Numbered from the stretch's first letter, positions 9,830 to 18,685 are shown. The stretch is 64,000 nt of DNA from Terrisporobacter othiniensis (GCF_000808015.1 NZ_JWHR01000068.1:62001-126000); one strand, 5' to 3'. The notes: generated by a model from the sequence alone, not told the origin. Made by a program: numbers and translations.

Positions 9830-9852
9830 GTGCATTTAAGCAAAATTAATTT

Positions 9853-11118
9853 TTACATATTTACATAATTGCCAGAAACATATCCAATGAAATGTTTGTA
9901 CTTAACCTTGTACCATCCTGATGATATCTGTTCTAAAACTTCGATAGTAGTATTAGTAGGAATAGTATTTATAATAGAAGAAGATGCAGATAAATCTTTT
10001 CTAAGATTAAGGTTTACAGTAGTAACACCTTTTTTCGCATCAGATGAATTATCAACACTAGTCTGTGTTTGGACAGATGAACTAGAATATGTGCTGATAT
10101 TATTTTTAGGTGTTTTTAAATAAGTATAATTTAAATCAACATAGTTACTTATACCAGGAACAAGCCCTTTTTCTGAGTACTGCCACATAGAATAATCATT
10201 ATTAAATGTGTTTGTAGTGTTGTATTGAGCAACCCATAAATTAGTAGAGTTAATAAGTTCATTAGTAAAATAAGTGTTACTAAAATTCTTATTTGTATAG
10301 ATACCAGTGTCATATCCATAGGATTTTATTGTATTAATAAATGAATTAGCTATTTGAGTAGCAGAATTTTTTGTTATAATTACGCCGTTGCTGTTTGCGT
10401 ATTTTACACTATCGTATTCATAGTCAAAGAAAACAGGGTATGTAATACTATTTTTGTAAGGTGCTATAGTTTCTACACATTTTCTGGCCTCTTGGGCTGC
10501 TTTTTCAGCAGTTGTAGCATAACTAAACCAGTAAACTCCTACTTTTAATCCTGCATTTGAAGCACCTTCAATATAAGTTTTGAATTTGGAATCTACAGTA
10601 GATGTACCAAATCCACCTCTTATTATTACGTAATCTATACCAGAACTTTTTACTTTATTCCAGTCAATAGATCCATTCCATTTACTTACGTCAATACCCT
10701 TTTCAATAGGACTTAGTTTTAAACAAGATGAATATACATATCCTTGTGTGCCACGAAAATCAATTTTGTACCAACCATTGCTTTTTTCAAGAATTTCAAC
10801 TCTTTCGTTATATGATAAGGTACCAACTAACTCACTTGATGTAGAAGGAGTACTTCTTACATTTAAATAACTTTCTGTTACAGTTCCACTTCCTATGGCC
10901 TTAGGGTTAGATAATGTTATTTTTCTTGAATTGAATACATCATCTCCAACTGTATAGGTTTTAGACGAATTTCCGCCCATATTATGATTATTATTTAGTA
11001 TAGGGTCTGAGTCTATATTAGAGCTAAGAGAATCTGCATCTGATATAGTGGTCATACCTTGAGATGAAATAAGAATACCTAATGACATAGCTAAAAGTGA
11101 TTTATCTCTTTTTATCAT
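9853..11118 (-). CDS. Secreted GH25 muramidase with one SH3b domain at each end
   Basis: The 421-residue product starts at an ATG preceded by GGGGGAATT. It has a signal peptide (MIKRDKSLLAMSLGILISS), an N-terminal SH3b (about 72-130), a GH25 domain (about 137-330: GIDVSKWNGSIDW, YVIIRGGFG, acidic pair in VFFDYEYD), and one C-terminal SH3b (GVTTVNLNLRKD, GYVSGNYV). It parallels the protein at 3101-4873 almost block for block but has one C-terminal SH3b instead of three. The two copies face the same way and bracket the four-gene Bce module, which suggests a duplication spanning or flanking that module. Confidence 0.9.
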   Translation of the reverse strand: MIKRDKSLLAMSLGILISSQGMTTISDADSLSSNIDSDPILNNNHNMGGNSSKTYTVGDDVFNSRKITLSNPKAIGSGTVTESYLNVRSTPSTSSELVGTLSYNERVEILEKSNGWYKIDFRGTQGYVYSSCLKLSPIEKGIDVSKWNGSIDWNKVKSSGIDYVIIRGGFGTSTVDSKFKTYIEGASNAGLKVGVYWFSYATTAEKAAQEARKCVETIAPYKNSITYPVFFDYEYDSVKYANSNGVIITKNSATQIANSFINTIKSYGYDTGIYTNKNFSNTYFTNELINSTNLWVAQYNTTNTFNNDYSMWQYSEKGLVPGISNYVDLNYTYLKTPKNNISTYSSSSVQTQTSVDNSSDAKKGVTTVNLNLRKDLSASSSIINTIPTNTTIEVLEQISSGWYKVKYKHFIGYVSGNYVNM

Positions 11119-11215
11119 ATAATTCCCCCTTTTTTGTATTGTATAAAATTATCCCCAAAAGTAAATATATGTAAATTATACAATGAAATAGGAAGTTTGT
11201 GCCAATTAAATATGT

Positions 11216-11252
11216 AAATAAATGGAGTATGAAAAACATACTCCATTTATTT
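11216..11252. terminator. Long-stem terminator for ytaF
   Basis: A perfect 16 bp stem (11216-11231 with 11237-11252) with a 5-base loop lies just past the ytaF stop. It also isolates the lysozyme promoter region. Confidence 0.85.
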
Positions 11253-11267
11253 ATGAAATCTCTATTA

Positions 11268-11918
11268 TTATTTTAATTTCAAAAAAGCTAGTAAAATAAG
11301 AGTTGCTCCACTCAACCATGAAAGGTTAAGTTCACTTTTTTGTGCAACTTTATTGCCTATAAAGCAACCTAATAATACAGCAACTATATTTATCACAAGT
11401 GAAAATAAAATAATTTGAACATAGTTTGTTACCATAAGCCCTGTACTAAAACCAGCTGCCAGACCATCGAGAGAAAGAGCCACTGCTAAAGAGAAAGACT
11501 CCTTAGGAGAAAGTTCATAAGAATGATCTACGTCTGCCTCTGTACCATCTAAGCAAACTCTAAGAAAAAACTTAAAATCAAATAATTTAAATGATAAATC
11601 GCGACTTAAAGTGCCACTTTTATTTAGAATAGCTTTCAAAGTACTATCAAATAATTTAGCCATGCCTAACATTAATAGCACAGTAAAACAAATACTTGTA
11701 GTAAAAACACTGGGTATATATTTGCTTATAATACTACCTAGAAAAAGAGCAATAGCTAAAATAGTAGTGCAGACTAAGTTAATTGTCATAGCTGATTTAA
11801 AGGGAATTTTTATTTTACTTGTTCCATAGGCAAAACTAGCTACAAATGCATCCATTGAAAGTGCGGAAACAAGTAAAATTGCATCTAGTGAAGATAAGGA
11901 ATTTAGTGAGTTGAACAT
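11268..11918 (-). CDS. ytaF: Sporulation membrane protein YtaF (MntP-like fold)
   Basis: The 216-residue protein has about six TM helices and the two half-repeats typical of YtaF/MntP: SALSMDAFVASFAYGTSKIKIPF near the start and ALSLDGLAAGFSTGLM in the second half. The acidic residue inside each helix (MDAF and LDGLA) is the family signature. In Bacillus ytaF is a sporulation-expressed gene of unclear role, related to manganese exporters. GGGGAGG precedes the ATG with good spacing. It is monocistronic, with its own strong terminator. Confidence 0.85.
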   Translation of the reverse strand: MFNSLNSLSSLDAILLVSALSMDAFVASFAYGTSKIKIPFKSAMTINLVCTTILAIALFLGSIISKYIPSVFTTSICFTVLLMLGMAKLFDSTLKAILNKSGTLSRDLSFKLFDFKFFLRVCLDGTEADVDHSYELSPKESFSLAVALSLDGLAAGFSTGLMVTNYVQIILFSLVINIVAVLLGCFIGNKVAQKSELNLSWLSGATLILLAFLKLK

Positions 11919-12040
11919 AGATACCTCCCCAACTTACATATTGTAAAAAACTTATTAAAGAAGCAAAGTATAAATATTTTAGCGACAATAATGACGCGAA
12001 TTTTACTTTGTATTAACAATATATTGAAAAAGAAGGTGTT

Positions 12041-12319
12041 GTGTTACAATTTAAGAAAGAAAAAACAATTTGGGCGATGCCGAATGTTTAGAACATAAAA
12101 ACAGATTTATTAATAAGTTATTTGATAATAAGCATGTATATGACAATATTGATAATATTTCCCAAGCAATTTGACGAAAACTGAAAGATAGGATTGGTTG
12201 GAGTAGCAATTAGTTATATTTTAACGTTGAAGGTTTTGATAAATATAATTTCACTGATTAGCATATTATGTCTTACAATACTTGTATCTTCAGTATTATA
12301 TTATAAAGATGAAGAATAG
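12041..12319 (+). pseudogene. Decayed small membrane-protein gene with two in-frame stops
   Basis: A GTG at 12041, preceded by AGAAGG, opens a frame reading MLQFKKEKTIWAMPNV, then a TAG at 12089. The same frame continues through the hydrophobic NIKTDLLISYLIISMYM, a second stop after KQFDEN, and then VGVAISYILTLKVLINIISL and more hydrophobic residues before a natural stop at 12317. The start and end are in register (93 codons), so point mutations rather than frameshifts broke it. It looks like the two ends of a transporter joined by an internal loss. The family is not recognisable. Confidence 0.5.
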
Positions 12320-12378
12320 ATTTTTATAAGATTAACTTTTATAAAATAGATACAGTTTTTGAAAAGGGGGGATTTTCA

Positions 12379-13032
12379 ATGGAAGATAATAAGGTACTTA
12401 GCAGAAAAGAAAAATTAGAGAGATTTTTTATGCCACTGGGAATGGTAGGAGTTATATTTTATTTGGTGCATACTATTTTGGGGAATATATTATGGCCAGA
12501 GTATAATCCTATAACCATGGATATTAGCTCATTAACTGCAGATGGAGCCCCAAACCAAGGCATACTTAGAGTTTTCACCATGATTTATGGAATATGTATG
12601 GTTTTATTTATAATAGGAATGATTATAAAATCAGATAGAAAATATCATTTAGGAGCTCGTACAGGATATGTGGTTCTTTTGGGAATGGAGGTAATTTCTT
12701 TATTTGGATATACTGCATTTCCACTTGTGGGAGATAAGACTGTAATGAATTTCCAAAATATGATGCATATAACAGTTACAGTTGCAGTAGTTGTAACTAC
12801 CATAGTATCAGGGTTTACTCTAGCTTATGGATATTTAGTGCAGGAGAAAATGAAGAATCTTGGTAAGTTTATTCTAATAATGGCAATAATAATAACGTTA
12901 TGTGGAATAATCAGTCCAATTTCCATAGTAATGGGACTGAATATATTGGGATTAACAGAAAGACTAGTTATCTATTCATTGCAGACGTTGATGTTTGTTT
13001 TATCTTTTTACTATACGAAATGTGATAAATAG
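12379..13032 (+). CDS. DUF998-family integral membrane protein
   Basis: The 217-residue protein has six predicted TM helices. It shows the DUF998 pattern of a TM1 region with GNILWPEYNPITMDISSLTA, a short loop, and a His in a later helix (FQNMMHITVT). Members are multi-pass proteins of unknown biochemical role, distantly like PAP2/cytochrome-type membrane folds. A strong GGGGGG Shine-Dalgarno lies 8-9 bases upstream of the ATG. No operon partner is evident. Confidence 0.75.
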   Translation: MEDNKVLSRKEKLERFFMPLGMVGVIFYLVHTILGNILWPEYNPITMDISSLTADGAPNQGILRVFTMIYGICMVLFIIGMIIKSDRKYHLGARTGYVVLLGMEVISLFGYTAFPLVGDKTVMNFQNMMHITVTVAVVVTTIVSGFTLAYGYLVQEKMKNLGKFILIMAIIITLCGIISPISIVMGLNILGLTERLVIYSLQTLMFVLSFYYTKCDK

Positions 13033-13165
13033 AAACATTTAGCAATAATATTGAGATTTTATTGTGGATATGGTATACTAATGTTTATTAAAATTAAGTT
13101 TATATATAAGTATAAAGTTAATAAAATAAATGAATTAATTAATTAATAACAAAGAAGGTGAGAGT

Positions 13166-13627
13166 ATGGCGGTAGGAGAAAAAACATTAGCTACAAACAA
13201 AAAAGCTAGACATGAATATTTCATAGAAGAAACTTACGAATGTGGAATAGAATTAAAAGGAACAGAAGTTAAATCAATCAGAGCAGGTAGAGTCAATTTA
13301 AAAGAAGGTTTCGCATCTGTAGATAATTCTGAAGTTTTCCTAAAACAAGTTCATATAAGCCCATACGACCAAGGAAACTCTTTTTACAAGATAGATCCTC
13401 TTCGTGTTAGAAAATTATTACTTCATAAACATGAAATTAGAAAACTGATAGGGGCTACTACTATAAAAGGTTATTCTTTAGTTCCTATTAGAATGTATCT
13501 GAAAAATGGTAGAGTTAAACTGGAATTAGGTTTAGCAAAAGGTAAAAAACTTTACGATAAACGTCAAGACCTTGCTAAGAAAGATGCACAAAGAAGAATA
13601 GAAAGAGAAATGACTGGTAAATACTAA
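13166..13627 (+). CDS. smpB: SsrA-binding protein SmpB
   Basis: The 153-residue protein carries the whole SmpB signature: [27 protein letters not shown] at residues 11-37, the OB-barrel core ([16 protein letters not shown]), and the basic C-terminal tail [23 protein letters not shown] that mimics the mRNA/anticodon in the ribosome. SmpB binds tmRNA and delivers it to stalled ribosomes. Its partner ssrA lies about 200 bases downstream in the same orientation, the standard arrangement. AAGGTGAGAG precedes the ATG. Confidence 0.98.
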   Translation: MAVGEKTLATNKKARHEYFIEETYECGIELKGTEVKSIRAGRVNLKEGFASVDNSEVFLKQVHISPYDQGNSFYKIDPLRVRKLLLHKHEIRKLIGATTIKGYSLVPIRMYLKNGRVKLELGLAKGKKLYDKRQDLAKKDAQRRIEREMTGKY

Positions 13628-13916
13628 GAAGATTAGTAAATTAATTCTAGTTGATTTTTATCTGAAAAAGTAATATATTATATATACAGTCAAGCTAAGT
13701 TATTAGTGATAATACTAAGGGGTATAACAATTTTGTGTATACTTTCATATAAAATTAAATATTGAATTGGTGAAAATAAAAAAGTTTGCAAATTAAGCAG
13801 TCTCAATGACTTTGAACATCCTATGGGGGTGTACTGGTTTCGACGTGGGTTCGGAACTTGGGGCAGCGTGTCGTGTTACTCTGGGTCACGTAAAAACTGG
13901 GGAATTTAAAATAAAC

Positions 13917-13946
13917 GCAAACGATAATTACGCTTTAGCAGCATAA
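13917..13946 (+). other. tmRNA proteolysis-tag reading frame
   Basis: The resume codon GCA starts GCA AAC GAT AAT TAC GCT TTA GCA GCA TAA. This encodes ANDNYALAA, added after the tRNA-borne alanine. The ALAA end is the usual ClpXP/ClpAP-type degron. Confidence 0.9.
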
Positions 13947-14157
13947 TGCTGCTTGTCCCGCCTGAGCCCTCCTGCCGGCTAGGCCTGGACATCATTTATG
14001 CAGGGAACTACTTTTAGGGTGTCTCGACTATTAGTGGACTAATTGGGGCTGGCCAAGACTAGAGTTTGTCACTGGACGCTAGTTGAGGCGAGATACTAAA
14101 ACAGCTGACTACACACGTAGACGCAACGAGGAAAAAGCTTGCGGACAGGGGTTCGAT

Positions 14158-14174
14158 TCCCCTCATCTCCACCA
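14158..14174 (+). repeat. attL core of the ssrA-integrated element
   Basis: TCCCCTCATCTCCACCA forms the 3' end of ssrA and recurs exactly at 33442-33458. The bases flanking the two copies differ, so the common core is 17 bp. Confidence 0.9.
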
Positions 14175-14203
14175 ATACATACACGTGGAAACACATAATA
14201 GTT

Positions 14204-14236
14204 GGAATTGCTAGACTTTAAAGTTTAGTAGTTCCT
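14204..14236 (+). terminator. Element-borne terminator just downstream of ssrA
   Basis: The stem at 14204-14217 pairs with 14222-14235 through several G-U pairs, with a TTAA loop and a T-rich tail. It lies inside the element, so the element supplies a transcription stop for ssrA. Confidence 0.65.
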
Positions 14237-14249
14237 TTTATTTTGGCAT

Positions 14250-14272
14250 TTAGCACACATTTAGCACACAAT
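14250..14272. repeat. Left integrase arm-type sites
   Basis: Two TTAGCACACA sites (14250-14259 and 14261-14270) lie 11 bases apart, one helical turn. The same 23 bp block recurs at 33294-33316 near attR. Paired direct repeats inside each end of an element are the expected arm-binding sites of a tyrosine integrase with an N-terminal arm-binding domain. Confidence 0.8.
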
Positions 14273-14456
14273 CAGAAAAATATAATAACATAAATAAGAC
14301 AAATGCAGATTTAAATATAAAAAATAATAATACTTATAATGAATATTAGTTAACCCTAAAATAAGTAAAGGGCGAAGATTTTTTATTTCTATATAACAGA
14401 TTAAGTATATAGAAGTATGAAATGATTAACTTAATATAGAAGGATGATAAAGAGAA

Positions 14457-15182
14457 ATGACTGATAATTATATAAAAAAGTTTAAGCACTTTATTAAAAA
14501 GTACTACAAATACTTAGAATGTGATGGAGGGGGTGGATCATCATCCTCAATTCCAAACTTTGACTTATACTCTAGAGATTACTTAAGATTTGCTCAAAAA
14601 TCTTTTGATCAAGGAGGAGATGATGGATTAATAAATTGTGTATCAAATTTAAAAAGAGCTATGGATTGTGAACTTGATACATTTTTATTTATAATAGATT
14701 TACATAATTGCTTTAAAAAGAAAAATCTTAAGGTTGAAAAGAAGCTAAAATTTATAGAATCTATAGGTTTATTCAGCTCTAAATCATTAGAAAAGTTAAA
14801 TAGGGTAAGAAATAAGATGGAGCATGAGTATAGAGTCCCTGATTTACTAGATATTGAAATATACTTTGAGCTTGTTGAAGCATTAATAAGGTCATTACAG
14901 ATGGCTGGAACATTACTATCATTAAATGAAGAACAATGTTTTAAGATTTATGATGATAATCAAAATGAAATAGGATATCTCAAATTAGAGTATAAAAAAT
15001 TAAAGGAGTATCCTATCATAGATATATCATGGTATATTCATAGTGAAAAAGAACATATAAGAGTGACTCCTGAAGATTATAATGCATTTGCATATTGTTT
15101 AAAAATACATTTACTGCTATATCAAAAAGAGTCTATAGGGAGTCTAAATTATATATATTCAGAGATAGAAAAAATTAATTAA
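14457..15182 (+). CDS. HEPN-like protein (candidate defence gene)
   Basis: The 241-residue protein has a helical first part (about 35-165) ending in LEKLNRVRNKMEHEYRVPD. R118-x4-H123 matches the Rx4-6H motif of HEPN RNases, and a helix-loop-helix precedes it as in that fold. The C-terminal part (about 165-241) contains a DDNQNEIGYLKLEY-type beta region, possibly a target- or partner-binding module. An N-terminal GGGGSSSS stretch (24-31) looks like a flexible linker. It lies alone next to attL, 135 bases before an ApeA-like HEPN gene on the same strand. The ribosome-binding site is weak (AGAAGG, long spacing). RNase activity is inferred from the motif only. Confidence 0.6.
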   Translation: MTDNYIKKFKHFIKKYYKYLECDGGGGSSSSIPNFDLYSRDYLRFAQKSFDQGGDDGLINCVSNLKRAMDCELDTFLFIIDLHNCFKKKNLKVEKKLKFIESIGLFSSKSLEKLNRVRNKMEHEYRVPDLLDIEIYFELVEALIRSLQMAGTLLSLNEEQCFKIYDDNQNEIGYLKLEYKKLKEYPIIDISWYIHSEKEHIRVTPEDYNAFAYCLKIHLLLYQKESIGSLNYIYSEIEKIN

Positions 15183-15317
15183 AGTAATATATCTTAAATT
15201 AATATAAGGAAATAATAGAAAAAGTTAGTACATTTATAATCTATTATATATATTTGTCAAATCTTTTGTTTTAATGGAGGAATAAATGAATTAAAAGAAT
15301 ACCAGGAGGTGAAATAA

Positions 15318-16745
15318 GTGTTAGATATTCAGAAATTTGGTGGTACTTGGAGGATTTTTGAAAAGGAAACACTATATCAGGGAGAGCTTCATATAGATTA
15401 TGATAATCGTTTAATTGCGCTCGAAATACTTCTTCCTGCAAGTGAAGAAAGCCCGCTCCCACGAGTACCATACAAGGGGAAAATCCCATATATATGTGGA
15501 ACACTTTTCTCTGGTGCCAAAATTCTTCTATATGATTGTTTTACTGATAAAGAGTATACTAGTTTAATGCAATATACGAAGCAAATCATATATGCTAAAT
15601 ACGCTTTTTGGGGGCTTTCTGTAAACTCTATAGAAGAAATAAAATTTAATAAGGCAATATTTGATTTCGGAGATATCATCGCTTGGTCTGAATTGTGCAA
15701 TTACAAATGGGAATTTGCTGAGAATGGGGGATCTAATCTAATATGGAACCAAAAAGAACCTGTAAAATTTAAACTAAATGAAAATCTTGAAGTAATATTT
15801 TCGCCTAGCCAAGGAAACATAGGGGGAGATATGTTCAAAAAAGAGATTAAAGCCAATCAACATATTTTAATTGAGTTTACATATAATAATCCTGTAACAT
15901 GGGAATTAATTATGGAAGATGCACTATATATGCAATATTTAATTGGCCTAGGAATTAATCGGAAAGTAGAAATTGATAGTGCTCAATACTGCCATTCATC
16001 AATTTATATTGAATTATCTGAAGAAGATGGGATTTCAGAAAAGGTATATAGTCCAGTTGATATGATTTTAGGAACTGGAAAGATAGAACCAACAAAAGAC
16101 ACGAATCCATACAATTATTTGTATACATTGAGTGATATAAAAGAAAGTAATATTTTCATCAGATGGCAGGAGAATTATTCTATGCTTAAGCCAGTTTTGG
16201 ATTTGTATTTTATGGCTTTTTCTCAGACCTCTGGAACGCCTGAAATGTTGTTCTTAAATATCACACAAGCTTTGGAAACATATCATGCACGTTTTATCAC
16301 CGACGATGCTAAGGAATATTCAGCTAGAGTAGATAATTTATTTGAATCTTCTGGTAATACAGGACGTTGGAAAAGTTTCTTGCTTGACAATGGACAAAAG
16401 AAAAATACCTATAAAATTTATTTAAAGAGTCGTCTTGCTGATTTAGTTTTTGCAAATGGTGTATTGCCATTCTGGCCAAATAGATATTCGCCTGTTGAAT
16501 ACGTACGTAAGGTTGTAGATACACGGAATTATTATACGCACTATAATCCAGCGAAGCTTAATCGAGCATTTACAAAAGCAGAGCTTCCTTTTATAAATGC
16601 TCATCTTTTAGCTCTTTTAGAATATCATTTATTGATTTTAATGGGATTTGACGCTGCCGAAGTTAGAAAAAAGACTGTTAAAAAGATAAAACAAATTGAT
16701 AGTGCATATAATATTCAAGAATATACTCATGATATCGAAAAATAA
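15318..16745 (+). CDS. ApeA-like anti-phage HEPN protein
   Basis: The 475-residue product starts at a GTG with an ideal AGGAGGTG. The N-terminal half (about 1-290) resembles the ApeA N-terminal domain: an opening FGGTWRIFEKETLYQGELHI and the beta-rich block YKGKIPYICGTLFSGAKILLYDC. The C-terminal helical half (about 300-460) is ApeA-like HEPN, with LNITQALETYHAR and VRKVVDTRNYYTHYNP, where R403-x4-H408 is the catalytic Rx4H. ApeA proteins abort phage infection, presumably by cutting RNA once the N-terminal domain senses infection. The gene looks richer in G+C than its neighbours, consistent with recent transfer. The position between attL and int is a classic cargo slot. Confidence 0.82.
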   Translation: MLDIQKFGGTWRIFEKETLYQGELHIDYDNRLIALEILLPASEESPLPRVPYKGKIPYICGTLFSGAKILLYDCFTDKEYTSLMQYTKQIIYAKYAFWGLSVNSIEEIKFNKAIFDFGDIIAWSELCNYKWEFAENGGSNLIWNQKEPVKFKLNENLEVIFSPSQGNIGGDMFKKEIKANQHILIEFTYNNPVTWELIMEDALYMQYLIGLGINRKVEIDSAQYCHSSIYIELSEEDGISEKVYSPVDMILGTGKIEPTKDTNPYNYLYTLSDIKESNIFIRWQENYSMLKPVLDLYFMAFSQTSGTPEMLFLNITQALETYHARFITDDAKEYSARVDNLFESSGNTGRWKSFLLDNGQKKNTYKIYLKSRLADLVFANGVLPFWPNRYSPVEYVRKVVDTRNYYTHYNPAKLNRAFTKAELPFINAHLLALLEYHLLILMGFDAAEVRKKTVKKIKQIDSAYNIQEYTHDIEK

Positions 16746-17016
16746 AATATAATTTTACCGTTTAAGTTGAGTGTTTAAATATAATATGCTTAATGTTGAA
16801 TAAATTATATAAAAAACAACCACATAAAAGTTATAATATCTTAGGATTCTTATATTAATAAGAAAGAAATAGTATACATTATAGATAATGATATTTTATG
16901 TTAAGGTAAGATTTTAATAGAAATGAGTAACTTAAAATTTGATATAAATACATAAGAACATAATTGAAGAATGACAATATTAAATAAATAAAAAAGAGCT
17001 ATATTTTATATAGCTC

Positions 17017-18192
17017 TTATCCAAATATACTATTTATCTTATCAACAGCTTCAAGTTTTTGTTCTTTCATTACATGAGTATAAATATTCATGGTAGTTTC
17101 TATGTCAGCATGTCCCATTAAATGTTGTACTGTTTTAGGTGGAATACCAGCTTCAAATAATCTAGTAGCATAAGTATGTCTTAGAGCATGAAATTTAATA
17201 GGTTCAATTCCTATTGATGTTAATATAGTCTTTAAATTTCGTCCTGGCCTTTTATCTTCTATAGATTTGCCTAATTTATTACAAAATACATAGTTCTTAT
17301 TATCGTATTCTTCTTGTAATAATAATATAAGCTCATTCTGTTCTTTCTTATGAGCTATAAGTTTTTTAATTATATTTTGAGGTACTGGTATAGTTCTTAA
17401 TGAATTTTTAGTTTTAGGAGTAGTTTCTTGAACTTCATACCTTACTATTTTATCATTTTCATATATAGCAGCTTTCTGTAAGCTTCTATTAACATGGAGC
17501 TCATTATTTTTAAAATCTATATCAGACCATTTTAAACCTAATATTTCGCCAATTCTTAAACCAGTTCCAAGAGCAACTATATATAATAATTCAAGCTCAT
17601 GTCCTTTAATAGCTTCCAGGAACTTTTCTTGCTCTTGCTTAGTCAATACTTTGACTTCTTTATTATCTTCTTTCTTAGGGAGAGTAACAAGTTTACACCA
17701 ATTCTTTTGTATATATCCTTGTCTTTCAGCTTCATTCAAACAAGTTTTTAAGTTAGTATTAATTTGTTTTATTGTTGTAGGAGTAACTCCATTATCTAAT
17801 AATTTTTTATAGTGCCTTTGCAGGTGTGTTGTTCTTAGATCATTAAGCTTTATATTTCCAAAGTCAGTATTTTCTATATAGTTTTTATAAATTCCATGAT
17901 ACCTTTGAAAACTTTTAGGCTTTAAATCTTGTTTCCTATAGTCAAATAACCATGAATAAAACCAATCTGAAACAGTTAGTTTGTCCTCATTTAATACACC
18001 CATAAGCATTTGTTTTTTATATTCTTGAAGTTTATTTTTAACATCTTGTTGAGTTTTCCCAGTAAATTGTTTACGTACTAATTTACCTCTGTCGTCAGTT
18101 CCTATGGTGATAGAAGCTCTCCAGCCTATTTGTATGCCATTTCTCATATTCTTAACAATAGAGCCTTCGCCGTTACTTCTTCTTTTGGCCAT
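17017..18192 (-). CDS. int: Tyrosine integrase of the ssrA element
   Basis: The 391-residue recombinase has a basic N-terminal arm-binding domain (MAKRRSNGEGSIVK, GWRASITIG), a SAM-like core-binding domain (about 70-170: LTVSDWFYSWL), and a catalytic domain. The catalytic domain has R213 in GTGLRIGEILGLKW, H335 and R338 in HALRHTYATR, H361 in LMGHADIETT and nucleophile Y371 in IYTHV. All active-site residues are present, so it should be functional. It would recombine the 17 bp ssrA core using the TTAGCACACA arm sites. It reads toward attL and sits beside the repressor gene on the same strand, 8 bases apart. Confidence 0.95.
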   Translation of the reverse strand: MAKRRSNGEGSIVKNMRNGIQIGWRASITIGTDDRGKLVRKQFTGKTQQDVKNKLQEYKKQMLMGVLNEDKLTVSDWFYSWLFDYRKQDLKPKSFQRYHGIYKNYIENTDFGNIKLNDLRTTHLQRHYKKLLDNGVTPTTIKQINTNLKTCLNEAERQGYIQKNWCKLVTLPKKEDNKEVKVLTKQEQEKFLEAIKGHELELLYIVALGTGLRIGEILGLKWSDIDFKNNELHVNRSLQKAAIYENDKIVRYEVQETTPKTKNSLRTIPVPQNIIKKLIAHKKEQNELILLLQEEYDNKNYVFCNKLGKSIEDKRPGRNLKTILTSIGIEPIKFHALRHTYATRLFEAGIPPKTVQHLMGHADIETTMNIYTHVMKEQKLEAVDKINSIFG

Positions 18193-18200
18193 ATTATCAC

Positions 18201-18551
18201 CTACTCATTATTTTTATCTTTTAAATATTTCAACCTCATTAAATCAATATAATTATTTATTTCATCAATTGCATCGTCTGGAAGCTGTTCAATATCTCCA
18301 AGTCTATGAGCAGCTATAGTTGTCGCATTGTTAATTTCTTTTTTAGGATTTCTTTCGTCAGTACGGCCAAGAAGATAATCTGTGGTAACATCAAAAAAGT
18401 TTGCTATTTTTAATAATGTCTCTTGATCAGGAAATCTTCTACCCTGTTCGTACATACCGATGGTACTAGCAGAAACTTCTAATATTTTGCCTAAATCCAA
18501 TTGTTTCATATCTTCTTCTAATCTTAATTCTTTTAATCTTTTAGGGAACAT
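18201..18551 (-). CDS. cI-like XRE-family repressor
   Basis: The start is set at 18551 (MFPKRLKELR), preceded by GGAGAG; the longer frame to 18674 runs through the operators and has a non-globular start. The 116-residue protein has an N-terminal HTH (about 3-60: DMKQLDLGKILEVSASTIGMYEQGRRFPD) and DYLLGRTD, the usual end of a phage HTH. A short helical tail (about 75-116) follows that is likely to dimerise. There is no S24 peptidase domain, so induction would not follow the classic RecA self-cleavage route. It is divergent from the cro-like gene across four operator-like dyads and presumably maintains the integrated state. Confidence 0.88.
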   Translation of the reverse strand: MFPKRLKELRLEEDMKQLDLGKILEVSASTIGMYEQGRRFPDQETLLKIANFFDVTTDYLLGRTDERNPKKEINNATTIAAHRLGDIEQLPDDAIDEINNYIDLMRLKYLKDKNNE

Positions 18552-18579
18552 AAAAACTCTCCTTTCCTTTAATATTTTA

Positions 18580-18685
18580 ACACAAAATGTGTAATTCAAA
18601 CACAAAAAAACACAAAATGTGTAAAAAATATTGACAACACAAAGTGTGTGGAATACTATAATAAGTATAAACACACAAAACGTGT
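18580..18685. promoter_or_regulatory. Four-operator array between repressor and cro-like genes
   Basis: Four 13 bp dyads of form ACACA-n3-TGTGT occur at 18580-18592, 18610-18622, 18637-18649 and 18673-18685 (the last ends CGTGT). Two lie on the repressor side, one between the -35 and -10 of the rightward promoter, and one beyond that -10. This matches a lambda-type switch bound by the two flanking HTH proteins. Confidence 0.85.
18631..18659 (+). promoter_or_regulatory. Rightward early promoter of the element
   Basis: TTGACA at 18631-18636 is separated by 17 bases from TACTAT at 18654-18659. The spacer contains operator 3, so binding there would block RNA polymerase. Confidence 0.75.

Larger units (their letters stand above)
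13825..14174 (+). ncRNA. ssrA: Transfer-messenger RNA (tmRNA)
   Basis: The 5' end GGGGGTG pairs with CATCTCC before the terminal ACCA to form a 7 bp acceptor stem with G-U pairs. The tRNA-like domain is clear: ACTGGTTTCGACGTGGG at the 5' side, and GGGGTTCGATTCCCCTCATC forming the T arm and 3' end. The internal reading frame and pseudoknot-rich middle fit a one-piece tmRNA. It rescues ribosomes stalled on broken mRNAs together with SmpB. The last 17 bases double as the attachment site of the 19 kb element that follows, and integration restored the 3' end. Confidence 0.97.

Noticed and set aside
13633..13824. Specific ssrA promoter
   Set aside because: Several weak TTGnnn and TAnnnT words are present but none has clear 17-base spacing at the right distance.
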